From: Gnetum montanum
Lineage: Eukaryota > Streptophyta > Gnetopsida > Gnetales > Gnetaceae
Direction: 5' to 3'
NCBI GenBank assembly: GCA_015680685.1
Contig: MNCI01000583.1
Location: 26,302 to 77,210 of the forward strand
DNA length: 50,909 nucleotides
Below, piece after piece: positions 20,740 to 32,300 of the stretch; position 1 is the first letter of the stretch, and each line of letters starts with the position of its first letter. The translations under genes were made by a program, and so were the position numbers. Below the pieces are notes generated by a model. The model saw only the letters and a list, made by a program, of their open reading frames with translations, was not told the origin of the DNA and made no database searches.

Positions 20740-21280
20740 CAAACTTCTCTCTAGATTCATGGCTACCTCATGTGCATCATCATCAAAAGTAAGGTTTTAG
20801 GATTAGGTAAATTCCTCTAATAAATTTATTTACCTTGTCCCAAGAATTCATTGACTTAGTAACATAATTACTATGCTTTGTAAATCGAGCATCGTACTCT
20901 ATCACAAACTAAATATCCTAATACAATTTGTAGAACTCCTCCTCATTAGCCTAGATGTACTAGATGAAGATAAATCTATAAATAAAGGATACCAAAAACT
21001 CCACCCATGAAACCTCCTATTCTATCCAACCCTTGGCTTACTCCTTAAACCTTCACCAACATATAGTCATGTCTATTAGCTTATAAGTTATCAATCTAGT
21101 TTGTTGTGCTAGGGTGTAGTCCATTAGGTCAAAGGCCTTTCTCAGCTTCTTGAGCCACACTATCACTATAGTGGGATCCTCTTTGCTAAAGAATGTAGGA
21201 GGATCCATCTTGTAAAATACCTCAACCATCTCTCTACTAATAAGCTATTTGGTAAGCTCCCTATCATTACAAACACTACC
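20740..21280 (-). pseudogene. Chromovirus-like Ty3/gypsy gag remnant
   Basis: The minus strand reads FYKMDPPTFFSKEDPT, then WLKKLRKAFDLM and, further on, EYDARFTKHSNYVTK, with several stops. This matches chromoviral gag order: F...PP.F.G..DP....WL...E..F, then EY..RF..LS.YA. No zinc knuckle, PBS or pol was found. It abuts the 5' LTR of element A at 20370 and was probably cut by that insertion. Confidence 0.6.
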
Positions 21281-23528
21281 ATTATTACCACTATCACTGC
21301 TAATCTTTCAAATTTTTGAACTACCTACACTACTATCACTTCCATTGCTAATCTTTTTGATCGCTAGACAATCTACACCACTACCATTGCCACTCAAAAC
21401 CTCCCAACTAACTATAGGAGAAGGTTGAGCAACATATGTTCTAGCCATAAACTATAGAAGAAACTATCTCATCTATCTATCAAGATCCATATAGGCATCA
21501 TTGATCCCTAAACTTACTAGTGGTGCCTAAGTAACTGCTAGTGTCTCAACCTATGTACACAAAGATGCTTGTGCCTCATCAATGTGATGGCCTCTACCAC
21601 ATGATCTTTATTTGTCTAACATACCTATTATATGTAATCATAGAGGTGAGTACCACAACATACATACCTAAATACCACTTTATAATACCCTCCACATCCA
21701 GCCCAAGCCGTCTTAGAAGCTAACCAGAAACTAATGGAATGTTAGAGCCAAAGCACAACTCACAAAATGTAGATCAACCAAATCCAATAAAAAGCCACAA
21801 ATCACTTCATAAAAATCTCATGCATAAACTAACAAGCCAAGCTAACTTCACTATATATATTAAATCATTAAAATGGTAGTACATCATCGAACTTTCTACA
21901 TGCATAGATAGACATCACAACACATCAGTCAATAATTCTAACACATATCTCATATATATATATATATACACATCATATATACTATGCAAATAATCCATAG
22001 CTCATGGGCTATCTATACCAACATCATTTGTAAACAAATCCATGTCACTCACAAAGACATGTGACAAAAAAAACAAGAGAATGAATCCAACCCCACCATC
22101 ATCTCCCTCAAGTTTGCCAGTCCCTTATGCTACTAACTCCATTACCTACATATAAAGAGAATTAGTACAAGGCTAAGTGGGAGCCTTTGCATGTCTCCTA
22201 CACATAGGAAGTATGATGTTATATTGAAAAATAGGTGGGGGTTATGCTATGAAAATTGCAACATGGTTAGTACATCTCATGCCATAATAATTACATCATA
22301 TTATATTACATCATCATAGTCAAAGCCAAGTCATCATCAACAATATCAAGAAAAAAATTTAAGCATCTACCTTGATATCCCCACAAGACCATCTAGTCAT
22401 CATGATGTTTCCTATCATATTAACATAAAAAATAATCATGGGACTCAACCATGTGTATAATATCATCAAGGTTTTATCATAAACAACCAATACCTACATG
22501 TATACAAACATGTCCCCCAGAAAGTGATGCCTTAAGGATCATAATCTATAAAGCATAAACACAAGTACATAGTTCCCATGGCAATCAACACATCCACACT
22601 TGGTGTAAGTATGATATTATTGACATGAGTACTTGTAACATAATAGATGATATAGATATTTTATTAATGTTTCATTACATATCCTACTACTAGTGCTAGT
22701 CCCTACTACCTCATCTATAGCCCAAGATCACTAACCTTCTAAAGGATAGATCCATGCATTTACATATGTTCCAAGATCTCATACCAACCATAGGCTCTAC
22801 TTGTACTCTTCTACTCTCAATGTGAGAGTAGAGACAACAACCCCATTGATGCATCACAACACAGCTCATTCCAACTCCTCTAGGTTATCTTATCATCAAC
22901 TGATCCACAACCTTGTGTTGACTTCATAATCACATAAAAGTACATAATATCAATGTCATAAATATAACACATCATACCAAACTAATTATGATAAGCAACC
23001 AATGTGACATGTGTCATTCTATAACATTACAAACATGACACTGCATAATTGATTGATGACCATCAATAACTAGTGTAACATACATCATTCCATATCTAGC
23101 CATAGTAACCAAGAGATACTCATCATAATACCAGTAACAATGCATAAATCTATCAACTCTAACCTAATAATAAACATAATAACATACATGATGTACACAT
23201 GCATATATTATTATATCAATACCATTCATCTTCTACCTCTATTCAATGTGTGACTAACTTAACCAATTGAAAGTTCTTTTTTACTCTTTTCGCTCAACTA
23301 TAACAAAAGCATGGATCACACTCCTTTCATGATACTTAGTCTATAATTGAACAGGGTCCTAGTGCAACTCATATTTGCCTTGCACTAGGTTTCATAAGCC
23401 AACTATGTAAATAGTGCCACTCATCCTATGATCCTAAAACCATAAAATTTTAGCAACTAGAAACCAACATAACTCCATAGTGGTTGCTCCATGACCTATG
23501 CATATCATCACCCTACCCACAATCCCAT
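21281..23528. other. AT-rich unassigned DNA
   Basis: No coding similarity seen. It contains a serine/glycine-rich low-complexity minus-strand stretch near 21280-21420 (possible gag N-terminus), a (TA)8 run at 21953-21968, and many CATCAT/ACATAA runs. It may be the LTR and leader of the chromovirus-like element, but no termini or PBS were found. Confidence 0.35.
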
Positions 23529-23563
23529 AGTGATATCGCATCCTACCTCATCTTCTATATGAC
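23529..23563 (+). repeat. Short U3-LTR fragment fused to element B
   Basis: TGATATCGCATCC then CCTCATCTTCTATA matches the 28456-28517 segment of element B's LTR, lacking the intervening GATATC dyads. It lies about 75 bp before the pol frame, so the rest of the 5' LTR, gag and protease is deleted. Confidence 0.5.
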
Positions 23564-23636
23564 CTAGCAACTCCCAATCCTTAACCTTGAAAACATCAAC
23601 TGGGGGAAGTTCGAAATTCTTAAAAAATTTAAACAA

Positions 23637-24860
23637 AAGCCCCTAGATTTGAAACTGTTGCCCACCAGTCTAGAATATATGACCCTCGAAAATGGAAAAC
23701 CAATAATCATCAATGCAAGACTTATTTCCAAGCAAAAAGAAAGCCTGCTGAAAGTGATAAAAAAGTGGTCAAAAGCCTTTACCTGGTCATACCCTGAATT
23801 AACTAGAATAAATCCTAGGATATGCTAGCATAGGATTTACACTAACCCCTCCATGAAACCTTGAAAACAACCACAGATATGATTGAACCCAAAATTAAAG
23901 CAACTAGTAAAAGAAGAAATAGAACAACTTCTTAAAGCTGGGTTCATATATTCCATTGCTGATAGCGAATGGGTTAGCCCCTTGGTGATCATGCCAAAAA
24001 AGAGAGGAAAGTGGAGTGTGTGCATAGATTTTAGGCTGCTAAACATGGCAACATTTTAAGGATCATTTTTCCTTTTCATTCGTTGACCAAGTCTTAGACA
24101 CCATAGAAAGGCATCGCTATTATAGTTTTCTAGATTACTATAGTGGATACAACCAAATACAGATAGCCCCAAAAGACTAAGCCAAGATAATGTTCACTAG
24201 CCCTTGGGGAATGTCTGCATATAAAAAAATGCCATTTGGCTTGTGTAATGTCCTTGCCACATTTCAACGCTTAGTTCTAAGCATATTCCAATAGCAAATA
24301 GGAAACGGAGTGGAAGTCTTTATGGACGATTTCTCCACTTATGGAACCAGTTTTGATCAAGCCTTGGACAGATTAGAGAAAGTGCTAAAAAGATGTGTAG
24401 AAACCAACTTAAGGCTCAATTGGCAAAAAATCCATTTAATGGTCTAAGAAGGTGTAGTACTTGGGCATAAGGTTTCACATTCAAGAATAGAGGTAGACCC
24501 AGATAAAGTTAGAGTCATCCAAGGAATCACCCATCAACTAGAAACTGTCAAAGACATTCAGTCATTCCTTTGACACACTGGCTACTATAGGAGATTCATT
24601 GAGAACTTCTCTAAGATTGCCAAACCATTGGTAGAGCTAACAAAGAAGGACATACCATTCGAATGGACCAGGGAATGTGAACGAGCATTCCAAACTCTGA
24701 AATAAAAGCTTGTAGACACTCCCATTCTACAAGCTCCTGACTGGTCCAGACTGCTCCATATAATGACTGACACGTCCAATTATGCCTTAGGAGCCATACT
24801 TACATAGTTAGATGACCAAAAATGTCCTTACTACATCCATTGTGCAAGTAGGAATATAGC
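23637..24860 (+). pseudogene. Athila-lineage reverse transcriptase (element B)
   Basis: It begins KPLDLKLLPTSLEYMTLENG, the usual Athila pre-RT block. Then LVKEEIEQLLKAGFIYSIAD, EWVSPLVIMPKKRGKWSVCI, FLDYYSGYNQIQIAPKD (first Asp), MPFGLCNVLATFQR and EVFMDDFSTYG (FMDDFS, the Athila form of the catalytic motif), followed by LGHKVSHSRIEVDPDKV and the connection region. There is a frameshift near 24058 (MATF|KDHF) and a handful of stops. Catalytic residues survive. The frame starts abruptly, without protease. Confidence 0.88.
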
Positions 24861-25312
24861 CGATGCATAACTTAACTACACAACTACAAAAAAAATTAAT
24901 GGTTGTAGTGTTTGCACTAGATAAATTAAGGCACTATGTGTTAGGTTACAATTTGTTCATCCATACGGACCATAGTGCAATTCAATTCCTCATGAATAAG
25001 CTAAAAGTTTGCCCTCATATTATACGGTGACTGATAATCCTACAGGAGTTCTATCTAACAATGATCGATCGAAAGGGCACTGAGAATGTAGTTGCAGATC
25101 ATTTACCTCGGTTGCGCTAGGACAGCAAAGAGGATGAATATGTAAGGTCTGATCATTTTCCTGATGAAGCCCTCTTTGCTAGTGTAGTGAATAACCAACA
25201 CATGGAGACAAATTGGTATAGTAGCATTCTCTCCTATCTCCTTACCCAACAAACACCACAGGAGCTAGACTTTAGGAAGAAATACTAGTTTCTTCACAGA
25301 GCCAAGTACTTC
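24861..25312 (+). pseudogene. Element B RNase H and linker
   Basis: After a frameshift at the A-run near 24890, HYVLGYNLFIHTDHSAIQFL and RKGTENVVADHLPRL give the last RNase H motifs (TDH and VADHLSRL). A linker (DEALFASVV) leads to the integrase zinc finger. Several stops. Only one RNase H is present, unlike the Tat copies. Confidence 0.78.
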
Positions 25313-26563
25313 ATGGAGATCAACGGACAACTTTACAAAGTGTGTCTTGATGGCTTGGTTCGATGGTGCATGCCCGAGATGGACCAACTAAGAGTTCTCC
25401 AAGATGCTCATGAGGGCCCTTGTGGGGGTCACTATGCAGGGAGACGAATGGCTATTAAGATCTTGCTTGCAGGATATTACTGGCCAACATTATTTTAGGA
25501 TTCCCATCAATTTTTCCAATCTTGCGACTACTATCAACATGATGGGGGAATGACTGCTAGAATGGAGGGTCTGCAACAATGGATTCAACCTTTAGAACCC
25601 TTCGATATTTGGGGGATAGACTTTATGGGGCCCATTACACCAATGTCCAATGGAAAAAATTACATTATAGCTGTCGTAGAATATCTAATGAAATGGGCTA
25701 AAGCAGCTGCTGTTACAGACTGCACATCATCTACAGCTGCATAATTTGTGCAACAACAAATTGTAAATAGGTTTGGTGTGCCATGTGCACTTATTTCAGA
25801 TAATGGAACACATTTCATAAGTGCAACTTTTCAGAAGCTAATGCAATACTTAGGGGTTGAACATAAATTGACTACACCTTATCACCCCCAAGCTAACGGA
25901 CAAGCTAAGGTCACCAACAAGGAAATCACTAAAATATTGACAAGGACAATTAGCAAGTATAGGCGAGATTGGAGCACTAAACTGAATGATGCTCTTTGGG
26001 CATGCCGCTCCACCTAGAAACTCCCTATAAGCTACTCTCCCTATGAGTTAGTATACAGAAATCTTCCAATGCTTCCAATTCAAACCGAGCTCCATACACT
26101 ATCAATGGTTTGTGACCTCCACCTCGATCCTGATCTAGCACAAAAACAAAGGTTGGCAACTTTAAACATGCTAGACGAAAATTGATTAGTAGCACTGTCA
26201 TCAAATGAGTTGCACAAGGCATATAACAAGCAATGTCATGACTTGAAGATTCGAAAGGTTAGATATCAACCAAGAGATAAGGTCCTCTATTGGAATCCCA
26301 CACATGTGCTACAATGCACAAAATTTCAAACACTATGGGAAGGACCTTATATTATTCACACAACCTTTTCTTCAAGGGCCATGACCATATACAAACCCGA
26401 GAGCCCAGATAAAAGATTACTAGTTAATGTGCAACAAACCAAACCCTTCCATGAACTTAGGACAACCAGTGCACATAATACCTCTGAGAAAGGACGACCC
26501 TGCTCATTATTTCACATCTCCCCCTTCCAACTCAATCATGGGGGAGAGGGCCACCTCTGTTGA
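25313..26563 (+). pseudogene. Athila-lineage integrase (element B)
   Basis: One frame to TGA 26561 with stops near 25497, 25742, 26017 and 26184. The zinc finger is AHEGPCGGHYAGRRMAIKIL with YYWPTLF, FQSCDYYQ. The core has FDIWGIDFMGPI (Asp 1), LISDNGTHF (Asp 2), and GQAKVTNKEI, where the catalytic Glu of GQAEV is Lys. The C-terminal part has WACRST, SPYELVY, LHKAYNKQCHDLKIRKVRYQ and DKVLYWNP. It ends FQLNHGGEGHLC, where the purine tract atgggggagaggg is coding. Confidence 0.88.
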
Positions 26564-28438
26564 TCATTTGAGGCCCTCAGTTCCTTTTTAAGTTTTTTTT
26601 AACACATTTTTGTTTTACAAATTTCTTTAAATTTTCTTTCTTTCTTTTTTGCAACATCTTTTATACTCTTTCCTTTCTTTGTGTGGTTGTTTATTTTGTT
26701 AGGTTCATCACCTAATAAGTGCTCCTGATGGTGGTATGAATTGTATTCTATTGATTACCAATGTTTGGATTTTACCTTTGAGTTATAATGTTGATACTAA
26801 CGTATGGTTCTTTTGATATAGTACGCAATGAGTCCACGTCATCCATGCATTCATAAATTCCTATGGTTTCTCTTGGCTTGGAATTGTACGATCCCTTTCT
26901 TAATAATGAAGCTATTAAAGAATTGGTGACTGGGCATTTCTCAAACTAAGGAAGGACTCAAGGACTGAAAGGGGTGTGACTTCAAGGGGATTTGATGTAT
27001 TTGTGTTGGCCATTCTCTTGGGTGCTTGGATGTTTTCTTCTTGAGTTTTCCTTACCATTCTAACATTGCTCTATTATTGGGAAGCTAAGCTAATAAAAAT
27101 AATAAGTCTTTGCATGGTGTGGGTCTCATGCAAAAAAAAAAGAAAAAATAAAGAATAGAGTGAGAATTCAAAGCACACCCCTTAGACAAAATAATCATCT
27201 CAGCTACAAGCACTAGTTATGGAACTAAAAAAACATGTTCCCTCTAACTAAGGCCCTTTCTTGCTTCCTACTTTCCCCTTTCTCATTTCCTTGAAATGTT
27301 GGTGACTTTTTGGCAGACGCATTCTTGTTACTTCAAGTGGATGGATTGGCCAAATCTATTAATGCGAAGTCACTAGGTGTGGATTGTTTGAGTTTGGATT
27401 TGGAATGAGATCTACTAACTCACATTAACCATTAATACACATGGGGTTGTACACCACCTTGTTCTTGAGACTCCATTCCATTCTATTCTTTCCATCATTC
27501 TTTCTCCATTTTCCACCTCATTGTCGGTTGTATCAGTAGTCTTTATTTTGGTTGATACATTATTTTCTTTTTGGTAAATTCTTGTGGTTAAGACCTTAAC
27601 TATTGCTTCTGAATCACATTTTTAGAGCCTACAGACTCTTTGAATGTGGGTTTGTCAAGGCATAACGAGCATGAGCCTGCTTTGGGGAGGACCCACTGGC
27701 ATTCCTATTCGGTGCATCAGTTAACTTCTTTTCCTTAAACATTTCTGCAATCAACATTTAATTTGTTCATTTCCACTTCTAACATCCATTTTATTGGCGT
27801 TGATGTTGTTTCTTTTTCTCCATCTTTCTTATTCCTTATCTTTTTCCATTCTATCGCTACTGGAGGATTTCTCTTAGTCATGGGGGTCCTAGTCCAATTT
27901 TTTCAATTTTCTCTTAACTCCTACACCTTGGGTAGTCACCAGTGTTATATCTCCAGAATCTGCATTAGCCATATCACAACTCAGCCAATGGACCTTACAC
28001 CGAGGCAAGGTATCAACTGCATTATGATTTATTTATCCTTGCTAATATGAGACTGTGTTGTGTGTGTAGCTGGCAATCATACAACAGTGGATTGGACTTG
28101 GAGGGAACACTTAGAATGGACTGGAGTTGGAACAGTTATGCAAGGAATAGGATTGATGGTGCACTTATGGATAGCCAACGGGAAGCGCAATCTTGGCATC
28201 GGCAACAACAGACTTCTTCTTTTCTTCTGTTTCTCTCCTCTCTCAGATGCCAAATAAGGCTGGATGTCAATTGTGTATAGTGGTCACTCTTGTGGTCATA
28301 AACATTAATATTGCCATGTACTGTAATGATGATCCGTTCACACATCATCCCATTCACCATTAGTGTCATTCAAGTCAATAATCCCATACCTTCCCAATAT
28401 TTTGTAAAGAACTCGAGGACAAGTTTTCATTCAGTCAT
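26564..28438 (+). other. Long 3' untranslated region of element B
   Basis: No ORF with recognised features in about 1.9 kb. The stretch 27650-27700 (GCATAACGAGCATGAGCCTG, CTTTGGGGAGGACCCACT) matches 33880-33925 in element C, and 26890-27180 matches 50640-50900 of the last element. The hydrophobic frame at 27763 (95 codons) could be a remnant of an env-position ORF but has no clear structure. Confidence 0.55.
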
Positions 28439-28445
28439 GGGGATA
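28439..28445 (+). other. Polypurine tract of element B
   Basis: GGGGATA immediately precedes the LTR start TGATGAG; the surrounding TTCATTCAGTCATGGGGATA matches element C's TTGCATTCAGTCGTGGGGGTA. It would prime plus-strand synthesis. Confidence 0.65.
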
Positions 28446-29245
28446 TGATGAGCTGTGATATCGCATCCACCCCACGATATCACGTACGCAATATCGTGTC
28501 CTGCCTCATCTTCTATAAATAAGAGGCGACGCCCTTTGTTCCAAAGGGAGTTAGACTTAGACCCTTAGCTAAACTCTTGTAGTTTTACCATTCTAGAGTT
28601 AGAATAATTTCCATGTGCCCGTAGTAGGAGTCATAGAGTGAACAGATCTTTATTTGAGCAAATTGTACCTAAGCACACATTTGTATATAGCAATAAAGAT
28701 GAACTTTATGATACACCTTGTAGCATACAGATTAAGCTAATTAGTAATTAATTATTGTTAAATGTTTAATGCTTTCCTAGTTAATTAATCTCTCTCTCAA
28801 CCCTTGATCCTCGTAGTTAAGTGCACTCAGTTCAACCGCTTCGAGCATGCGTGAAGTGCTTGGTAACTCAGTAACGATTAGTGTTTAGTAATCCCAGCAG
28901 CGTTGCACTGGTTCAGGATGTGTATGACAAGTGGGAATAGATACTGGTGTTAGAACAATTAGAACTTAGTTAATGAATAGTCAAAGTAAGTTAGTCACTT
29001 AGTTCTCTTTCCCTTTCCCTTATTAGCATAATACATCAAAAAGATAAAAGTTATAAAGATCATGTACCTCAAGCTTACTTAACCATGAAACTGTGACAAT
29101 ACAAGTAAGTTTGGAAAGACAATGATTGATTAACCCTGAGTGTTCCATTAAGGCATGTAAGCACTTAGTCCTTGAGTTCGACTGGATCGTGTGTGAGACG
29201 CTTGTATTCGTGTGGTTGAGTGTAGGGGTACCTCGCCACTCATCA
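28446..29245 (+). repeat. 3' LTR of element B (800 bp)
   Basis: Ends TGATGAGCTGTG and GCCACTCATCA give the 6-bp TGATGA/TCATCA inverted repeat. U3 has GATATC/GCAATATCG dyads at 28457-28498 and a TATAAATA box at 28514-28521. The last 60 bp (GGATCGTG, GGGGTACCTCGCC) match the LTRs of A and C. Confidence 0.85.
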
Positions 29246-29815
29246 ACATACAACTTAAATGCTAAAAGAGAATATAGGTAAAGAAACCCACCAAAAATAT
29301 AAAAAACTAAAAACTCAAAACAAAAGCACCAAAATGCTCCTAAAAATGTTTTGAATCCATTAGAGAAGAACGAGAAAGAAGAATTCAGTAGAAACTAAAA
29401 ACTAAGTAGAGTTAAGAACAATCAGGAGAGATATGTGGAAAATATTGTATGTTTTATTATATAAACTAAATACAAAACACTCTGTTTGCAATTTTTTAAA
29501 AAATATTTCCCTTAATTTTTCCTATCCCTAACTAATACCGAGGGATCCACACTTGGCAACCCACTCTCGAGACATTAAAAATAAATACTAATTAATCTTA
29601 TGAACATCATATCTCATCTATAACATAACAACATAACCAAACATGCATCATAACCCATGCTAGCTAGCTATGAAACTCTAACATGCAACCATGATAATCA
29701 TCATGGTATCATAACATGATTGGCTAAATAACATTAACTCATAATCACATAACATGATCCGCTAAACAACACTGATATCATAATCATAAATTTACAATAA
29801 CATGGGGATCAAGCT
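29246..29815. other. AT-rich spacer between elements B and C
   Basis: No gene seen. The last ~230 bp are rich in CATAAC/CATGAT and resemble the DNA right of element C (38645 onward) in composition, which would fit C having inserted into a single older repeat. Confidence 0.35.
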
Positions 29816-30670
29816 TGATGAACCATGATTTGTCAGGCTCCGATATCAGATCCTTGATATCGAGTATGAGATATCGGACCCTTGATATCGAGTACGCGAT
29901 ATCGCGGCCTGAAAGTGATATTAGATATGCAATATCTTGGTTCCCATGTGAGCCTATAAATACACAATGGGATGCACAGGAAATTAATAGGAAGTTAGTA
30001 TTAGAGTAGGATCTTTTTGTTAGTTTTTCCTCTCAACCCTTTCCCCAATGCATGCCCGCAATGTGATGATTGTAATTGTATAAAACCTTTATTAGAGTGT
30101 GATGTACTTGGACATGCACATGAATGGAAATAAAGATCAAGATTACTTCATCATTGCAGTGTTCACTTAATTTTAATTATTATTTATTTCTTTCATAATT
30201 AATATTTCTCTACCCTCATCTCCTATCCCTGTTAGTAAACATACAATGAGTACGACATACTCATGAGCATTTAAGTGTGACTACTTGGTATCCCAGTAGT
30301 GTACATAGGACATACGCTTGGTAATCCTAGTAGTAGTACACGAGGTCCAAGATGTGTATGGATGATTAAGGGATGGATGTTCATCGCACTTAGGCTAGCT
30401 TAGACTCTCTTCACCCTTTCCCTCTTAGCTTAATCGAAGTTATTTTCCATTGGCTCTAGGAGTAGCACTAGTTTAGGACCACATCATACACCTCACTCTA
30501 GACTAAACCATATGTGACAAAGCAAATACTAGTCTAGGTGGGAAGATAGTGAACTACAATCAATGAATAACTATCTAGATACCACAACTATTCCATCTAC
30601 GGAGTCCGACCAGATTGTGCGTGAACGCTCGTATTCATATGGTTGTGTAGGGGTACCTTGCCACTCATCA
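29816..30670 (+). repeat. 5' LTR of element C (855 bp)
   Basis: Bounded by TGATGAACCATG and GCCACTCATCA. U3 contains five or more GATATC dyads at 29842-29935. A TATAAATA box lies at 29955-29962. It matches the 3' LTR along its full length. Confidence 0.9.
29955..29962 (+). promoter_or_regulatory. TATA box in 5' LTR of element C
   Basis: TATAAATA, 20 bp after the last GATATC-like dyad, conserved in the 3' LTR (37943) and in the internal copy (34319). Confidence 0.7.
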
Positions 30671-30690
30671 TTGGCACCGTTGTTGGGGAT
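30671..30690 (+). other. Primer binding site of element C (tRNA-Asp type)
   Basis: TTGGCACCGTTGTTGGGGAT directly follows the LTR. It differs from the tRNA-Asp-complementary PBS typical of Athila elements (TGGCGCCGTTGCCGGGGA) at two or three transition sites. Confidence 0.8.
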
Positions 30691-30854
30691 AGTGCTAGTT
30701 ATTTAGATTGGTTACATCATTCAAGATCACTATAACAAAGTATTCATGATATATCTTTTAGAAAGAAGTAATTGCAAACAAGTCATACACAAATTCACAA
30801 CTATCTCTCTCACAAGACTATGACAATGCAACAACTAGTAAAGTAATTCATTGA

Positions 30855-32300
30855 AGAACCAATGAATTATACGATGATGAAGAAGAAGTTTGGAGTACTC
30901 AATCCTATGCAAGGATCTCCTATGTACATAAACAAATACAACATTGCCCCAACTCACAAATTCATAACCTACCTAGTGACAATGAACCCTTGCTGGCTAC
31001 TAAGAGCCTAATGCATATATAAGAGGTTGTTCGAATATCCCACAGGCATCGTAAGAAAAGCCATCTACCCAAGCTTGATTTAAACAACTCTCCAAAGTTT
31101 TTAGAAGGCTATGATTTAGATCCACAACATCATTTACAAGCCTTCCATGATGCCTGTGTATGGAATAATATTGATAATGGGTGGCAGAAACTTAAGCTCT
31201 GTCCTACAACACTCGTTGGCCAAGCAAAAGTATGGTACAAGTCTTTAAAACCAAAATTAATTCAACATTGGCCAAAAATGGTAGAATTATTTAATGAAAG
31301 ATATCAAACCTATGTAAGAGTGTCAGCCTTGAGGAGACAAATCCAAGAATGGAAACAAGTGCAACATAAACCCTTGGACATGGCCTTAGAAAGATATTAT
31401 GCATTGTTAAACAACTACCCAAGCCATGGATTCTTCGAGGAAAGGCTAATGTATCACATCATAGATGGGCTCCATAACGAGACAAGGGAGATCCTAGGGA
31501 TGTATGCCCTAGGTCAACTATACGAGCTACGAACCCATCAATTTCAAGAGCTTATTAAGCAGGTAACAAAGGAAGAAGGAGAAATGGCTAAATGGGAGAA
31601 TGTTCAAAAATCTCAATAGGACAAAAATCTCAATTTAACAAAGATCCATAATCAGGAAGAGGAGAAATCAACTCATCTTAAGGAGGTGGAATCATCTTTG
31701 CCAGTACAATAATCACTAGATGAAATTGAGACAAAGATCAATAAGATGATGGAATGGATACATGAAAAATGTGAAGAATATGCCAACACTATTAGAGGTA
31801 GAACCATGATGAACCAAGAAGCAAGACAGAACATCCTTAGAAAATTGGAAAGAAGGGTTGAAGAGAATAAGAACTCAACTGCTAATCATATGTATCAATG
31901 TAACATTTACCTGTACGATCACCCCAAAGGTCAATGCCCAATCTTGTCACATTTACATGAGCATTGGGAAAAAATGTTACATCCAAAGTTCATACAAAAA
32001 TACTATGTTCAATCACAGTGGCAAAAATCCCATTCATGGGGGAGGCCACCCTCAAACTGGTCACACCCTTCAAATCATCTAAACCTAAGTGCTTATCAGG
32101 TTCAACATCCTGTTTCCTCAACTGGGTCAACATCCTCTATCTCACCACATTGTTATCATTCTCCTAAGTACTATCAACCCATATCCTATCCAACACGATC
32201 ACCACCTCATGTGCGTTGCACTTCTCCTCACCCTCGATATTCTTATCCTTCACCTCCTTCTACATCATCACCAATTGTACCCAAAGGGCTTACACCATAG
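30855..32300 (+). pseudogene. Element C gag (Athila-like)
   Basis: One frame carries stops at 31020, 31617 and 31710 (each explicable as CAA or CAG mutated) and no frameshift. It starts in a DDEEEVW acidic stretch, without a surviving ATG. The core reads FLEGYDLDPQHHLQAFHDAC, VWYKSLKPKLIQHW, MVELFNERYQTYVRVSALRR and LMYHIIDGLHNETREIL, matching the retrotransposon gag domain and element A gag. The zinc knuckle near 31910 is CNIYLYDHPKGQCP: relative to CX2CX3HX4C the second Cys is Tyr. A proline/serine-rich tail with YSYPSPPSTSS follows. Presumed to build the particle. Confidence 0.82.

Noticed and set aside
27763-28260. Hydrophobic frames after element B pol as an env gene
   Set aside because: Frames are short and overlapping, with no plausible signal peptide, cleavage site or membrane anchor; composition is T-rich UTR.
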